Assembly: GCF_030505195.1 (NCBI RefSeq)
Contig: NZ_CP129672.1
Location: forward strand, 2,514,501 to 2,578,500
Source of the DNA: Comamonas testosteroni
GTDB taxonomy: Bacteria; Pseudomonadota; Gammaproteobacteria; Burkholderiales; Burkholderiaceae_C
Length of the DNA stretch: 64,000 bases
Reading direction: 5' to 3'
In this document: in pieces, positions 8,888-16,256 of the stretch
How the letters are laid out: the number at the start of each line of letters is the position of its first letter
Position numbering within the stretch: position 1 is the first letter of the stretch
The notes under the pieces: generated by a model
Told to the model about the DNA's origin: nothing
The model's database searches: none
The model's input: the letters and a program-made list of their open reading frames with translations, nothing else
Translations under genes and position numbers: made by a program

Positions 8888-9819
8888 GCAAGGCGCGTAA
8901 GGCGTTTGTCCGGGCCCTGATGGGCATCGCTTTGCTGGCCGCCGTTGTCTATCTCGCGAATCCGGTCCAGCTCTGGGGCCGGCTGCAGCAGGCCAATCCC
9001 TGGTGGCTGCTGGGGGGCTTCGGGATTTCCATCGCCTCCAACGTCGTGTCGGCATGGCGCTGGCGTGCCATGGCGCGGTGGCTTGGGGCCGAGATGTCGC
9101 TGGCCTCCGGCATGCGCTGGTATTTTCAGGCGATTGGCCTGAATGTGCTTTTGCCAGGCGCTGTCGTGGGCGGCGATGTCTATCGTGCAATTGCGCTGCA
9201 GAAGACCGGGCAGGCCAAGGCGGCCAGCAATCTGTCGGTAATTCTGGATCGTGTCAGCGGTCTGTGGATGCTGTGCGCGATCGGTGGCCTGGGCGCGGTG
9301 GCCTGTGCTTCTACGCTTGCCCCCTGGGTGCACATGAATACCGCCGTCTTCATCGCCCTGCTGCTTGCCGTCATCGTGCTGTGGTTGCTGCTGCCCTGGA
9401 TTGTTCTGCAGGGCCTGCGCAGCAACTGGTTCAAGCTGCCTGGTGCATGGCTGGAGCCGGTACGCATGGCAGCAGGCAGCCCGAACTTTCTGCTGCAATT
9501 GTGGGTGCAAGCAGCATCCTCGGCATTGGTGCAATTGCTGTCTGCTGGCGCGCTGGCATGTGGGGCCATGGCGCTGGGCCTGCATTTGTCGCTGGCCGTA
9601 TGGGCCTTTGTCATCGCCCCCGTGTTTCTGATGGCTGCACTGCCTGTAAGTGTGGGTGGCTGGGGCACCCGTGAAGCCGCAGCCGTTGCGGCGCTGGCTC
9701 CGTTCGGAGTGCCTGCCGCATTGGCCGTTGGCATCGGCCTCCTCTATGGAGTCTTTGCCCTGGGCCAGGGGGCTCTGGGAGCCTTGATTATCGGTTTTCC
9801 TTCTCGCTCCTCGTCGTAG
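8884..9819 (+). CDS. Lysylphosphatidylglycerol-synthase-like/UPF0104 membrane protein
   Basis: A 311-residue inner-membrane protein with about 7-8 spans of the LPG_synthase_TM (UPF0104, AglD-like) family: LLGGFGISIASNVVSAWRW, LNVLLPGAVVGGDVYRA, SVILDRVSGL and LPVSVGGWGTRE are characteristic. Members act with DPM-like transferases, and some are proposed to flip lipids. It starts at GTG 8884, overlapping the upstream stop as GTGA, so it is translationally coupled to the polyprenyl-phosphate synthase and may move its product across the membrane (inference). Its last 32 bases overlap the end of the convergent GT32-like gene. Confidence 0.85.
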   Translation: MSKARKAFVRALMGIALLAAVVYLANPVQLWGRLQQANPWWLLGGFGISIASNVVSAWRWRAMARWLGAEMSLASGMRWYFQAIGLNVLLPGAVVGGDVYRAIALQKTGQAKAASNLSVILDRVSGLWMLCAIGGLGAVACASTLAPWVHMNTAVFIALLLAVIVLWLLLPWIVLQGLRSNWFKLPGAWLEPVRMAAGSPNFLLQLWVQAASSALVQLLSAGALACGAMALGLHLSLAVWAFVIAPVFLMAALPVSVGGWGTREAAAVAALAPFGVPAALAVGIGLLYGVFALGQGALGALIIGFPSRSSS

Positions 9820-10777
9820 ACAACTCCTGCTTCAAATCTGTCAGATAGCGTTGCGCAATACTGCCGTGGACATAAAGCTGTTTTTCTAAATAAAGGTCTA
9901 GGCGTTTTCTATCCGGGGAGCGCAATTTGATCAGCTCAGGAGCTCGATGAAGGAGAGAGAACATAAGTCTTAGCTTGAGAGGCGTACGACTCCAGCCACC
10001 TAATGCGTGCAGGAAATATGGACCATCCTCTGCCTTCGCCAAAAAAAGTCGATATTTAAAGTTCCGATGTAAAACCCTCTGAATTGCAAGATGTTGGCTT
10101 AGATACCAAGGCATATCGATTTTTTGCAGAAGCTCTTCATAAATACCTGATTTCTTTAGGTTTTCTAGGTATTCTTCGTTACTGAACGGAATGACCTGGG
10201 TTGAAAACTCCTGCTGTACATCTGTAATAAATGGGCTGCCAGATGGAGCAGCCATGAACCAATTTTCAATGACAGGTCTTAGTGGATATTGAGTGTATTT
10301 TTCTAAGTAATAGCCAATAAAGTCTGCGTTTGATAATTGCTGTTGCTCTAAAACCCAATCCAGTGATCTAGTCAGAATTGTGCTTGCGTCTAGCCAGATT
10401 CCCCCATGTAGACGCAAGAGTTCCAGGCGTATCCAGTCGGAGCGTTTGGTGGGGGGGAGTTCGTGAAGCTGTGAAGGCACAATGGGCAGATAATTCTGCA
10501 TTGATACATCGTCAAGTACACGAATCTCAAAGTGCGGATTGAAAAACTCCCATGTATCCAGACACCGTTGAACGAGGGGAGGAGGCTTCCCATTCCAGTA
10601 AGCCCAGATAATTTTGGGTATAGGGCGGGGTTCTGAATGAATTCTTGCTTCTGGGCCGTAGCTGGAAAATTCCAACTTTGGTGCCTCTTCAAGATGACGA
10701 GTCTTCAGTCCGTAGAAGGTTTTCAAACAACGAGCAAGCCAGAGTTCGCCGCGGGTTTTACGTGAAATATGATTCAT
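9788..10777 (-). CDS. Capsular polysaccharide/GT32-like glycosyltransferase
   Basis: A 329-residue soluble glycosyltransferase. Key features are PKIIWAYWNGKPPPLVQRC near residue 55, the catalytic-region motif SDWIRLELLRLHGGIWLDAS (the DxD of GT32 appears as LDAS, as in the Caps_synth family) and NWFMAAPSGSPF. It probably adds a sugar to LPS or capsule; donor and acceptor unknown. The ATG at 10777 overlaps the preceding stop by one base (TAATG). The gene is clearly AT-richer than its surroundings and probably arrived by transfer. Its end overlaps the convergent gene by 32 bases. Confidence 0.82.
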   Translation of the reverse strand: MNHISRKTRGELWLARCLKTFYGLKTRHLEEAPKLEFSSYGPEARIHSEPRPIPKIIWAYWNGKPPPLVQRCLDTWEFFNPHFEIRVLDDVSMQNYLPIVPSQLHELPPTKRSDWIRLELLRLHGGIWLDASTILTRSLDWVLEQQQLSNADFIGYYLEKYTQYPLRPVIENWFMAAPSGSPFITDVQQEFSTQVIPFSNEEYLENLKKSGIYEELLQKIDMPWYLSQHLAIQRVLHRNFKYRLFLAKAEDGPYFLHALGGWSRTPLKLRLMFSLLHRAPELIKLRSPDRKRLDLYLEKQLYVHGSIAQRYLTDLKQELSTTRSEKENR

Positions 10778-11787
10778 TAGAAATTCGGATTCCAATGCAT
10801 GAACCGATATAGTTTGGCTGCACGTAGCCACCAACCTCGGCGAATGTATATATTTATTAAATCTCTAAATGAGTAAGGGGATGCTTGTATGAAGTCATCT
10901 CTGAATTGATCAACACATTGGGTGACTTTTTCAGGAGGTAGAGTATTGCGTTGATGCTTGAGGAAACGGATTCCAGCAATAAAGTTTCGAGTACATTGCT
11001 GTGACAAAGCCAGGTTGACTGTGTAATTCGCGTGGAGCGGACTTCTTCGCAAGTCACGGGAGAACTCAAGCAATGCTGCAGACTGGTCCCTGGCTTTGCT
11101 GAGAGTCATGGTTGAGAGAATGCTTGTCGTGCGTTGTCGATATGCAACCCAAGGCAGGTTGCAGTAATAAAAGTTTTTACAGCGAAGTGCGAGCAGCGGC
11201 ATGCACATCAGATCTTCAAAATAGCGATCAGGAGGGAATCTTAGAGATTGATCCCAGAGGCTACGTTTGGACACCTTGGACCAGGCATGCAGCTGTCCTG
11301 TTGAGAGCAATCCGCTTAGCAGAACGCCTTGATCCTCTACTAACTGCTCCGCTGGGCCTTGGAAGCTGCGTCGATGGACCTCACCGCGCAAGCGGTGCTT
11401 GAGGCGGGACTTGGTGCGCCAAACGGAGAAGTCGCAAAGCACGATATCTGGAGTGTGAGTGCTAACAATTCTCTGCAAGTGATCGATGGCGCCAGGCAAA
11501 ATTTTGTCGTCCGAATCCAGAAACCACAGATAGTCGCCTGTGGCGACTTCAATCATGCTGTTGCGTGCTGCGCTGAGGCCTTTATTATTTTCATGTTGGA
11601 GCAGTTGCAGTCGGCCTGGCCAGCGTAAGGCCAGCGTCTGCATCAGTTCCCATGAGCCATCCGTCGAGCAATCATCTAAGACTACTATCTGGATATCAGC
11701 AGAAGTTTGTTCGATAACAGAAGTCAAGCACTCTTCTAGATAGGGGTGTACGTTGTAAACAGGTACAAGAATGCTCAACCAGTTCAT
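10777..11787 (-). CDS. Family 2 glycosyltransferase
   Basis: A 336-residue GT-A glycosyltransferase. It starts NWLSILVPVYNVHPYLEECL, has VVLDDCSTDGSWE, KGLSAARN and the metal site FLDSDDK, then a C-terminal half of unknown specificity. Typical of LPS and capsule inner-membrane-associated transferases. It overlaps the O-antigen ligase stop by four bases (ATGA) and the next gene by one, so it lies inside a tight operon. Base composition is lower in GC than the flanking core genes. Confidence 0.88.
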   Translation of the reverse strand: MNWLSILVPVYNVHPYLEECLTSVIEQTSADIQIVVLDDCSTDGSWELMQTLALRWPGRLQLLQHENNKGLSAARNSMIEVATGDYLWFLDSDDKILPGAIDHLQRIVSTHTPDIVLCDFSVWRTKSRLKHRLRGEVHRRSFQGPAEQLVEDQGVLLSGLLSTGQLHAWSKVSKRSLWDQSLRFPPDRYFEDLMCMPLLALRCKNFYYCNLPWVAYRQRTTSILSTMTLSKARDQSAALLEFSRDLRRSPLHANYTVNLALSQQCTRNFIAGIRFLKHQRNTLPPEKVTQCVDQFRDDFIQASPYSFRDLINIYIRRGWWLRAAKLYRFMHWNPNF

Positions 11788-13052
11788 GGATTCATCACCT
11801 GAACATGTGGCTTACGATCCAAACCTTGGAGAGCTGACCACAAACAGATCAAACAGAAAATGAAAAACACAGTGCCACTATTGTGCGCGAAGTAAGGCAT
11901 TGTCATGCCAAAACTCAGATACATGACTCCCATCAAGCAGCCCATAAGGCGAAGGCAAAGCGCCTGCTGCCACTCTTCCTGTATCTTCAGGTGACTCAAG
12001 CGTTTTCTGCTAGGCCAGAAAAGAAAGATCGGGACAAAGTATATTGCAAGTTGCATTAGTACTCCAGGGATCCCTGTCTTTGCCCAGCTGTCAAGGATTT
12101 CATTATGAATGAAATCCTTGAATTCAATAATGGCTGGATCAAAATATCCTAAAGCAACACGGCGTTCTGTTTCTGCAACGAAACCCTTTCGACTCCAGCC
12201 TAGAAGAGGCTTTTCCGGGATTACTTCAAGCGCCAAGCGATATTGTTCAAGGCGTATTCCAAGAGATGTTCCGACCTTGTGCTCCTGATAAAACTGGCTC
12301 ACTTCTGTTGCGGCTTTTTCGATGTGAGCTCGCAAGGATGGAGTGACTCCAATAATTAACAGGAAGACAATCAGTAATCCGCATAGAAGCGCAGCCAATG
12401 GCCGAAAGAAACGCGAGCGCATTTGCCAGCCAATGACTAGGAACATGAGCAAAACAGGGGCCAGTGCAATCCAGCCTCCACGTGCTTGAGATAATAGAGA
12501 GGCACTCAGGCCTGCGATAACTGAAAAGATTTGCAGCAACCGCCAAGGCCAGCTCTTTTCTTTCCAGAAAACAGCTGCAGACACACCAGTAAAGCAAGCC
12601 AGCACAAGTGCGGTATCTCCCCATGGAATCGCACTGGTATAGCCTGTCGCCCGTTCCATTCCTTGGCCAAAGACTTGCCAGAACCCCAATGCCCCCATTC
12701 CTATGCAACCAACTGGCAAGCCATAGAAGAATGCGTTGGGTCGCGGAGGGTAGGCTGCAGCGAAGAATATGCACAGAGCACCGAGTGCCCACTTAATAGG
12801 TCGGTCCCATCGATGAAATCCTTGCTGTGTGGTGAGTTCGAACCAGAGCACTGCCATACCGAGAAGAACAATGGCCAGTGCCCATGTTCCGGATGCCGGC
12901 CGGATTTTGATCCAGCGAAGCATAAAACACAGTGTGCCAAGCAAGAGCAAAGCTGCTCCATAAGATGGACCAGTCCGGATCCACAGTGCGAATGCCGGGA
13001 TCAGGAAGGCGACCAGCGATGTGAGGTGCAGAGGGAGGTTTGTGGTTTTCAT
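11784..13052 (-). CDS. O-antigen ligase (WaaL/Wzy_C family)
   Basis: A 422-residue polytopic membrane protein with about 11 spans and one large periplasmic loop near residues 220-330. The loop contains GIRLEQYRLALEVIPEKPLLGWSR and later DFIHNEILDSWAKTGIPG, matching the Wzy_C signature in which an Arg and a His act in glycan transfer to lipid A-core. The ATG at 13052 (MKTTNLP) was chosen; a TTG at 13076 would add eight residues. It follows the GT4 gene by 27 bases. Similar folds include O-antigen polymerase Wzy and protein O-oligosaccharyltransferase; the LPS neighbours favour WaaL. Confidence 0.82.
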   Translation of the reverse strand: MKTTNLPLHLTSLVAFLIPAFALWIRTGPSYGAALLLLGTLCFMLRWIKIRPASGTWALAIVLLGMAVLWFELTTQQGFHRWDRPIKWALGALCIFFAAAYPPRPNAFFYGLPVGCIGMGALGFWQVFGQGMERATGYTSAIPWGDTALVLACFTGVSAAVFWKEKSWPWRLLQIFSVIAGLSASLLSQARGGWIALAPVLLMFLVIGWQMRSRFFRPLAALLCGLLIVFLLIIGVTPSLRAHIEKAATEVSQFYQEHKVGTSLGIRLEQYRLALEVIPEKPLLGWSRKGFVAETERRVALGYFDPAIIEFKDFIHNEILDSWAKTGIPGVLMQLAIYFVPIFLFWPSRKRLSHLKIQEEWQQALCLRLMGCLMGVMYLSFGMTMPYFAHNSGTVFFIFCLICLWSALQGLDRKPHVQVMNP

Positions 13053-13079
13053 TGGTGCCTGTGAATGAAGCGGCAAGAA

Positions 13080-14168
13080 TCAATCAGTCCCCGCATGGGG
13101 GGCTAATAAAGCGCGATACGAATTCCACATATGTTCACGGCCATAGGTTTGGAACGCTTTTCGGTGTGCCGACTGGCCTAGGGCTTCTGCCTGGGCAGGC
13201 TGCATCAGCAAGTGCTGCAGCGTGTCTGCCATTGCCAAGTCATCATTTTCCGGGACCTTGCAGCCTGTTGCTTCCGTGATGACTTCACGGGCACCTATGA
13301 CATCAGAGACAACACAGGCACAGCCAGCAGCCATGCCCTCTACCAAGGCAAGAGGCATGCCTTCCCAGTGTGTGGAAAGGACAAAAATTTGCATCTTTCC
13401 TAGGCGTTCGGGTAGGTTCGAAATATTTCCAAGAAACTGTATTTGATTTTGTAGATTGAGCTGGTTTGCAAGTGATTGAGCCTTGCTTTTCAAGCGTTTC
13501 TTACCACCTCCCGCCAGATAGAGCTGAGGGGTGAATCCGCGCTCTCTGAGAAGCGCCATAGCCTTGATCAGCGTCGCATGATCCTTTTGCCGCGCGAAGC
13601 GCGATGCCATGATGATGGCTGGTTCACGTTCATGCCAAGGTTTGAGAGTGGATTCTGGAAAGCGTTCCAGGTCAATTCCGTTGGGTATGGCGATGCATTT
13701 GGCGGGATCAAAGCCGCGTTCAATCAGGCTGATACGCACGCCCTCCGAGACACCAATGCAGGCCTCCGTATAAGGCATCAGTGCCTGTGCTTGAGCCAGC
13801 CGGCGTCGTGTGTAGCGTTCACGGGTATTGTGTTCGACGTGAAAGATCCGCGGAACACCTTCTGCCACCGCAGCGCGCCGGCCCCAGATATGGTCGCTGA
13901 AACCATGAGCGAACAAGGCATCCGGCTTGAACCCGCGAATGATCTTGCGCAGCTCCCAGACAGTCAGTGCATGCAGCCAGTTGGAGACCACGACAACCTG
14001 AAGGCCTTGCTGGCGCAGGGCATCAATCTTGTGCTCATCCGTGCTGGGTTTGCGGCGTAGCACCAGCAGAACCTCATAGCCGGGTGTGCGCAGTGCGGCC
14101 AGACTCAGGTCTACGGCGACCTGGGTGGCACCGGAGAAGCCTCCGGTAACAAAGTGAAGAATGCGCAT
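13080..14168 (-). CDS. Family 4 glycosyltransferase
   Basis: A 362-residue GT-B enzyme. It begins RILHFVTGGFSGATQVAVDL, carries PNGIDLERFPES and the C-terminal nucleotide-sugar motif FVLSTHWEGMPLALVEGMAAGCACVVSD (read as positions about 268-295) with the E-x7-E pattern of retaining GT4 transferases. It probably extends the LPS core or O-chain. It lies 78 bases after the CHCC zinc-finger gene and heads the glycosyltransferase block. GC content is nearer to the host than that of the three genes that follow. Confidence 0.9.
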   Translation of the reverse strand: MRILHFVTGGFSGATQVAVDLSLAALRTPGYEVLLVLRRKPSTDEHKIDALRQQGLQVVVVSNWLHALTVWELRKIIRGFKPDALFAHGFSDHIWGRRAAVAEGVPRIFHVEHNTRERYTRRRLAQAQALMPYTEACIGVSEGVRISLIERGFDPAKCIAIPNGIDLERFPESTLKPWHEREPAIIMASRFARQKDHATLIKAMALLRERGFTPQLYLAGGGKKRLKSKAQSLANQLNLQNQIQFLGNISNLPERLGKMQIFVLSTHWEGMPLALVEGMAAGCACVVSDVIGAREVITEATGCKVPENDDLAMADTLQHLLMQPAQAEALGQSAHRKAFQTYGREHMWNSYRALLAPHAGTD

Positions 14169-14246
14169 AGTTCGCGATCGTGACTCGCAAATGAAAAAGC
14201 ATCTGGTCGTTCGCTGGAGCGACCAGATGCCCTGGGGTTTTGGGAA

Positions 14247-14456
14247 TCAATGCCCGCCAGCAAACACCTCGCCCGCCTTGAGGCGGTAAGTCGTGCCGCA
14301 ATAAGGGCATTTGGCATCGCCGGTCTTGGCCACGTCCAGATAGACCTTGGGGTGGCTGTTCCACAGCTTCATATCGGCCTTGGGGCTGGGGCAGAACACA
14401 CCACCCTGGGCGTTCAGGTCTTTGGCGGCCAGTTCGACGACGGCATTCGTGGTCAT
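14247..14456 (-). CDS. Small CHCC zinc-finger protein
   Basis: A 69-residue protein. Its ligands are Cys in VFCPSP, His in NSHPKVYLD, and a Cys pair in CPYCGTTYRLK, the C-H-C-C pattern of the zf-CHCC family related to the mitochondrial complex I NDUFS6 subunit. The ATG at 14456 (MTTNAVVEL) was chosen because upstream residues look non-coding. It sits between ilvE and LPS genes, as in many Burkholderiales as far as I recall. The role of the bacterial proteins is not firmly established. Confidence 0.88.
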   Translation of the reverse strand: MTTNAVVELAAKDLNAQGGVFCPSPKADMKLWNSHPKVYLDVAKTGDAKCPYCGTTYRLKAGEVFAGGH

Positions 14457-14516
14457 TTCTCGTGTCTTTCGTGTTTTCAATAATGAAGCATGGCCGGAAA
14501 TACTGGCGCAATTGAG

Positions 14517-14600
14517 ATCAGAAGCACCAAGCAAGGGCCGTCCCGCAGCGACGGTGCTGTCCCCCGAGGGGGAAGCGGCAAAGCCGCTCAGGGGGGTGAT
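14517..14600. repeat. GC-rich post-stop repeat, copy 1
   Basis: On the minus strand this begins two bases after the ilvE stop and reads CCCCCCTGAGCGGCTTTG then a CCGCTTCCCCC arm, a GGGGGACAGC segment and a CCTTGCTTGG end. It can fold as GCGGC/GCCGC and CCCC/GGGG stems and may act as a 3' end processing or termination element. It shares its head, middle and tail with the copies at 18062-18206 and 54990-55156. Confidence 0.65.
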
Positions 14601-15539
14601 TTATACCAAGGTGAGCCAGTGTGCGTATTTGGGGTTGCGGCCGTTGACGATGTCAAAGTAGGCCGCCTGGATCTTCTCGGTAATCGGGCCGCGGCGGCCT
14701 TCGCCGATCTGTAAGCGGTCCACTTCGCGGATGGGCGTGACTTCTGCGGCGGTGCCGGTGAAGAACAGCTCGTCCGAGATATACAGCTCATCGCGGGTGA
14801 TGCGCTTTTGCACGACTTCCAGGCCCAGGTCCTTGCAGATGTGCAGCACGGTGTTGCGGGTGATGCCGTTGAGTGCACCGGCAGACAGGTCGGGGGTGTA
14901 GACCACGCCGTCCTTGATCACAAAGATGTTCTCGCCCGATCCTTCGGAGACAAAGCCCGATGCGTCCAGCAAGATGGCCTCGTCGTAGCCGTCGTCCAGA
15001 GCCTCGGTATTGGCCAGGATGGAGTTGGTGTAGTTGCTCACCGCCTTGGCCTGGCTCATGGTGATGTTCACATGGTGGCGGGTGTAGCTGGAAATCTTGG
15101 TGCGGATGCCACGCTGCATGCCTTCCTCGCCCAGATAGGCGCCCCAGGCCCAGGCTGCCACCATCAGGTGGATGGTGTTGCCCTTGGGCGAGACACCCAG
15201 CTTGCGGTCGCCGATCCAGGTCAGCGGGCGCAGATAGCAGGATTTGAGGCCGTTGGCCCTGACCACCTCGACCTGGGCCTGGTTGACCTGCTCCTGGCTG
15301 AACGGGATCTGCATGCGCAGAATCTTGGCACTGTTGAACAGGCGCTTGGTGTGCTCTTCAAGGCGGAAGATGGCCGTGCCCTGTGCGGTTTCGTAGGCGC
15401 GTACGCCTTCAAAGGCGCCGCAGCCATAGTGCAGCGTGTGGGTCAGCACGTGGATCTTGGCGTCGCGCCACTCCACCAACTGGCCATCCATCCAGATCTT
15501 GCCGTCGCGGTCGGACATCGAGGGAACAACAGGGCTCAT
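14601..15539 (-). CDS. ilvE: Branched-chain amino acid aminotransferase
   Basis: A 312-residue class IV PLP enzyme that interconverts Leu, Ile and Val with their 2-oxo acids. It shows HVLTHTLHYGCGAFEGVRAY, the PLP lysine Lys165 in MSQAKAVSNY, and SEGSGENIFVIKDG. Length matches group I IlvE. The ATG at 15539 is preceded by GAGGAT at a good distance. It follows a small membrane protein gene by 81 bases, and a GC-rich repeat begins right after its stop. Confidence 0.96.
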   Translation of the reverse strand: MSPVVPSMSDRDGKIWMDGQLVEWRDAKIHVLTHTLHYGCGAFEGVRAYETAQGTAIFRLEEHTKRLFNSAKILRMQIPFSQEQVNQAQVEVVRANGLKSCYLRPLTWIGDRKLGVSPKGNTIHLMVAAWAWGAYLGEEGMQRGIRTKISSYTRHHVNITMSQAKAVSNYTNSILANTEALDDGYDEAILLDASGFVSEGSGENIFVIKDGVVYTPDLSAGALNGITRNTVLHICKDLGLEVVQKRITRDELYISDELFFTGTAAEVTPIREVDRLQIGEGRRGPITEKIQAAYFDIVNGRNPKYAHWLTLV

Positions 15540-15620
15540 AAAACCATCCTCTATGGGTTGTGTGTTCAGCGGGCGCTGCTGCCGGGTCGGCGGCAGCGCT
15601 TGTCTCCTGAAGCTGCCATT

Positions 15621-16076
15621 TTAGGGGGAGGTCGGCTCCGATGTCCGGGCTGTTGCTTGCGCGGCAGTCGGGTTCAGGTCTTCCTTGGGATCGGGACGCT
15701 GCAGCTCCCACTTCATGAGGCGGCCGGCGACAAACTCGCAGGTCACATGGGACTGCGAGCCGTCGGTCCAGCGGTAGATCTCGGGGCTCTGGCCTTCTTC
15801 GGACAGGCGCTGGCCCAGGGAGCGGGTCATGGCCACCACATGGACCAGCGGGGCCTTGGGCTTGAGCTTGGCATTGAGCATCACGGCGCTGCCCACATAG
15901 CCGATAGGCCGGTCCGATGCCTTCTTCATGATGGTCATCAGGCGCGTGAAGTGCAGCAGCCCCCACATGAGGATACCGCCTGCCACGGCCGCCACGCCCG
16001 GCCAGCCCGCAGAGTTATAGGCTGCGATCGTCAGCACGATCAGGCCCAGAGGAACCAAAATATTGCGCAAATTCAT
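15621..16076 (-). CDS. Small membrane protein of unknown function
   Basis: A 151-residue protein. Two hydrophobic segments at about residues 7-22 and 25-42 are followed by a basic stretch and a soluble, charged C-terminal domain rich in SEEGQSPEIYRWTDG, ending in a Thr/Ala/Pro tail. No motif I recognise; the fold resembles uncharacterised proteins found beside ilvE in related bacteria. It lies between radA and ilvE on the same strand. The AT-rich spacer just upstream holds a striking 26-bp palindrome that could control it. Confidence 0.7.
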   Translation of the reverse strand: MNLRNILVPLGLIVLTIAAYNSAGWPGVAAVAGGILMWGLLHFTRLMTIMKKASDRPIGYVGSAVMLNAKLKPKAPLVHVVAMTRSLGQRLSEEGQSPEIYRWTDGSQSHVTCEFVAGRLMKWELQRPDPKEDLNPTAAQATARTSEPTSP

Positions 16077-16157
16077 GGGCTTATTGTCTTACGAGGGTGT
16101 GGGTTCGAGTGTGCGGGCAGTGCGTATGCCCGTACAGGCTGCTGTGATCAAGGGATT

Positions 16158-16190
16158 TTCAAAAACAGTAGCTGTATTCGCATATAAACA
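16158..16190. repeat. Possible degenerate ATAGCTG-type repeat
   Basis: TCAAAAACAGTAGCTGTATT resembles the left half of the repeat copy at 38563-38590 read in reverse (TCAAAACAATAGCTGTCA). The right half has decayed, so this call is weak. Confidence 0.3.
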
Positions 16191-16194
16191 AAGG

Positions 16195-16220
16195 ATTTCA
16201 GACAATAAATTGTCTGAAAT
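16195..16220. promoter_or_regulatory. Perfect 12-bp inverted repeat, candidate operator
   Basis: Arms ATTTCAGACAAT (16195-16206) and ATTGTCTGAAAT (16209-16220) are exact reverse complements around a central AA. No T-tract follows, and a two-base loop cannot form in RNA, so a protein-binding site is likelier than a terminator. It lies 120-145 bases upstream of the small membrane protein gene and 37 bases beyond the radA stop. Confidence 0.55.
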
Positions 16221-16230
16221 CTATAATTTA

Positions 16231-16253
16231 CAAGCGCTAGCAGCTATCAAAAT
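16231..16253. repeat. ATAGCTG/AGCGCTT repeat
   Basis: The complement contains GATAGCTGCTAGCGCTTG, a full match to ATAGCTGNNAGCGCTT, in AT-rich sequence three bases past the radA stop. Confidence 0.8.
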
Positions 16254-16256
16254 ACA

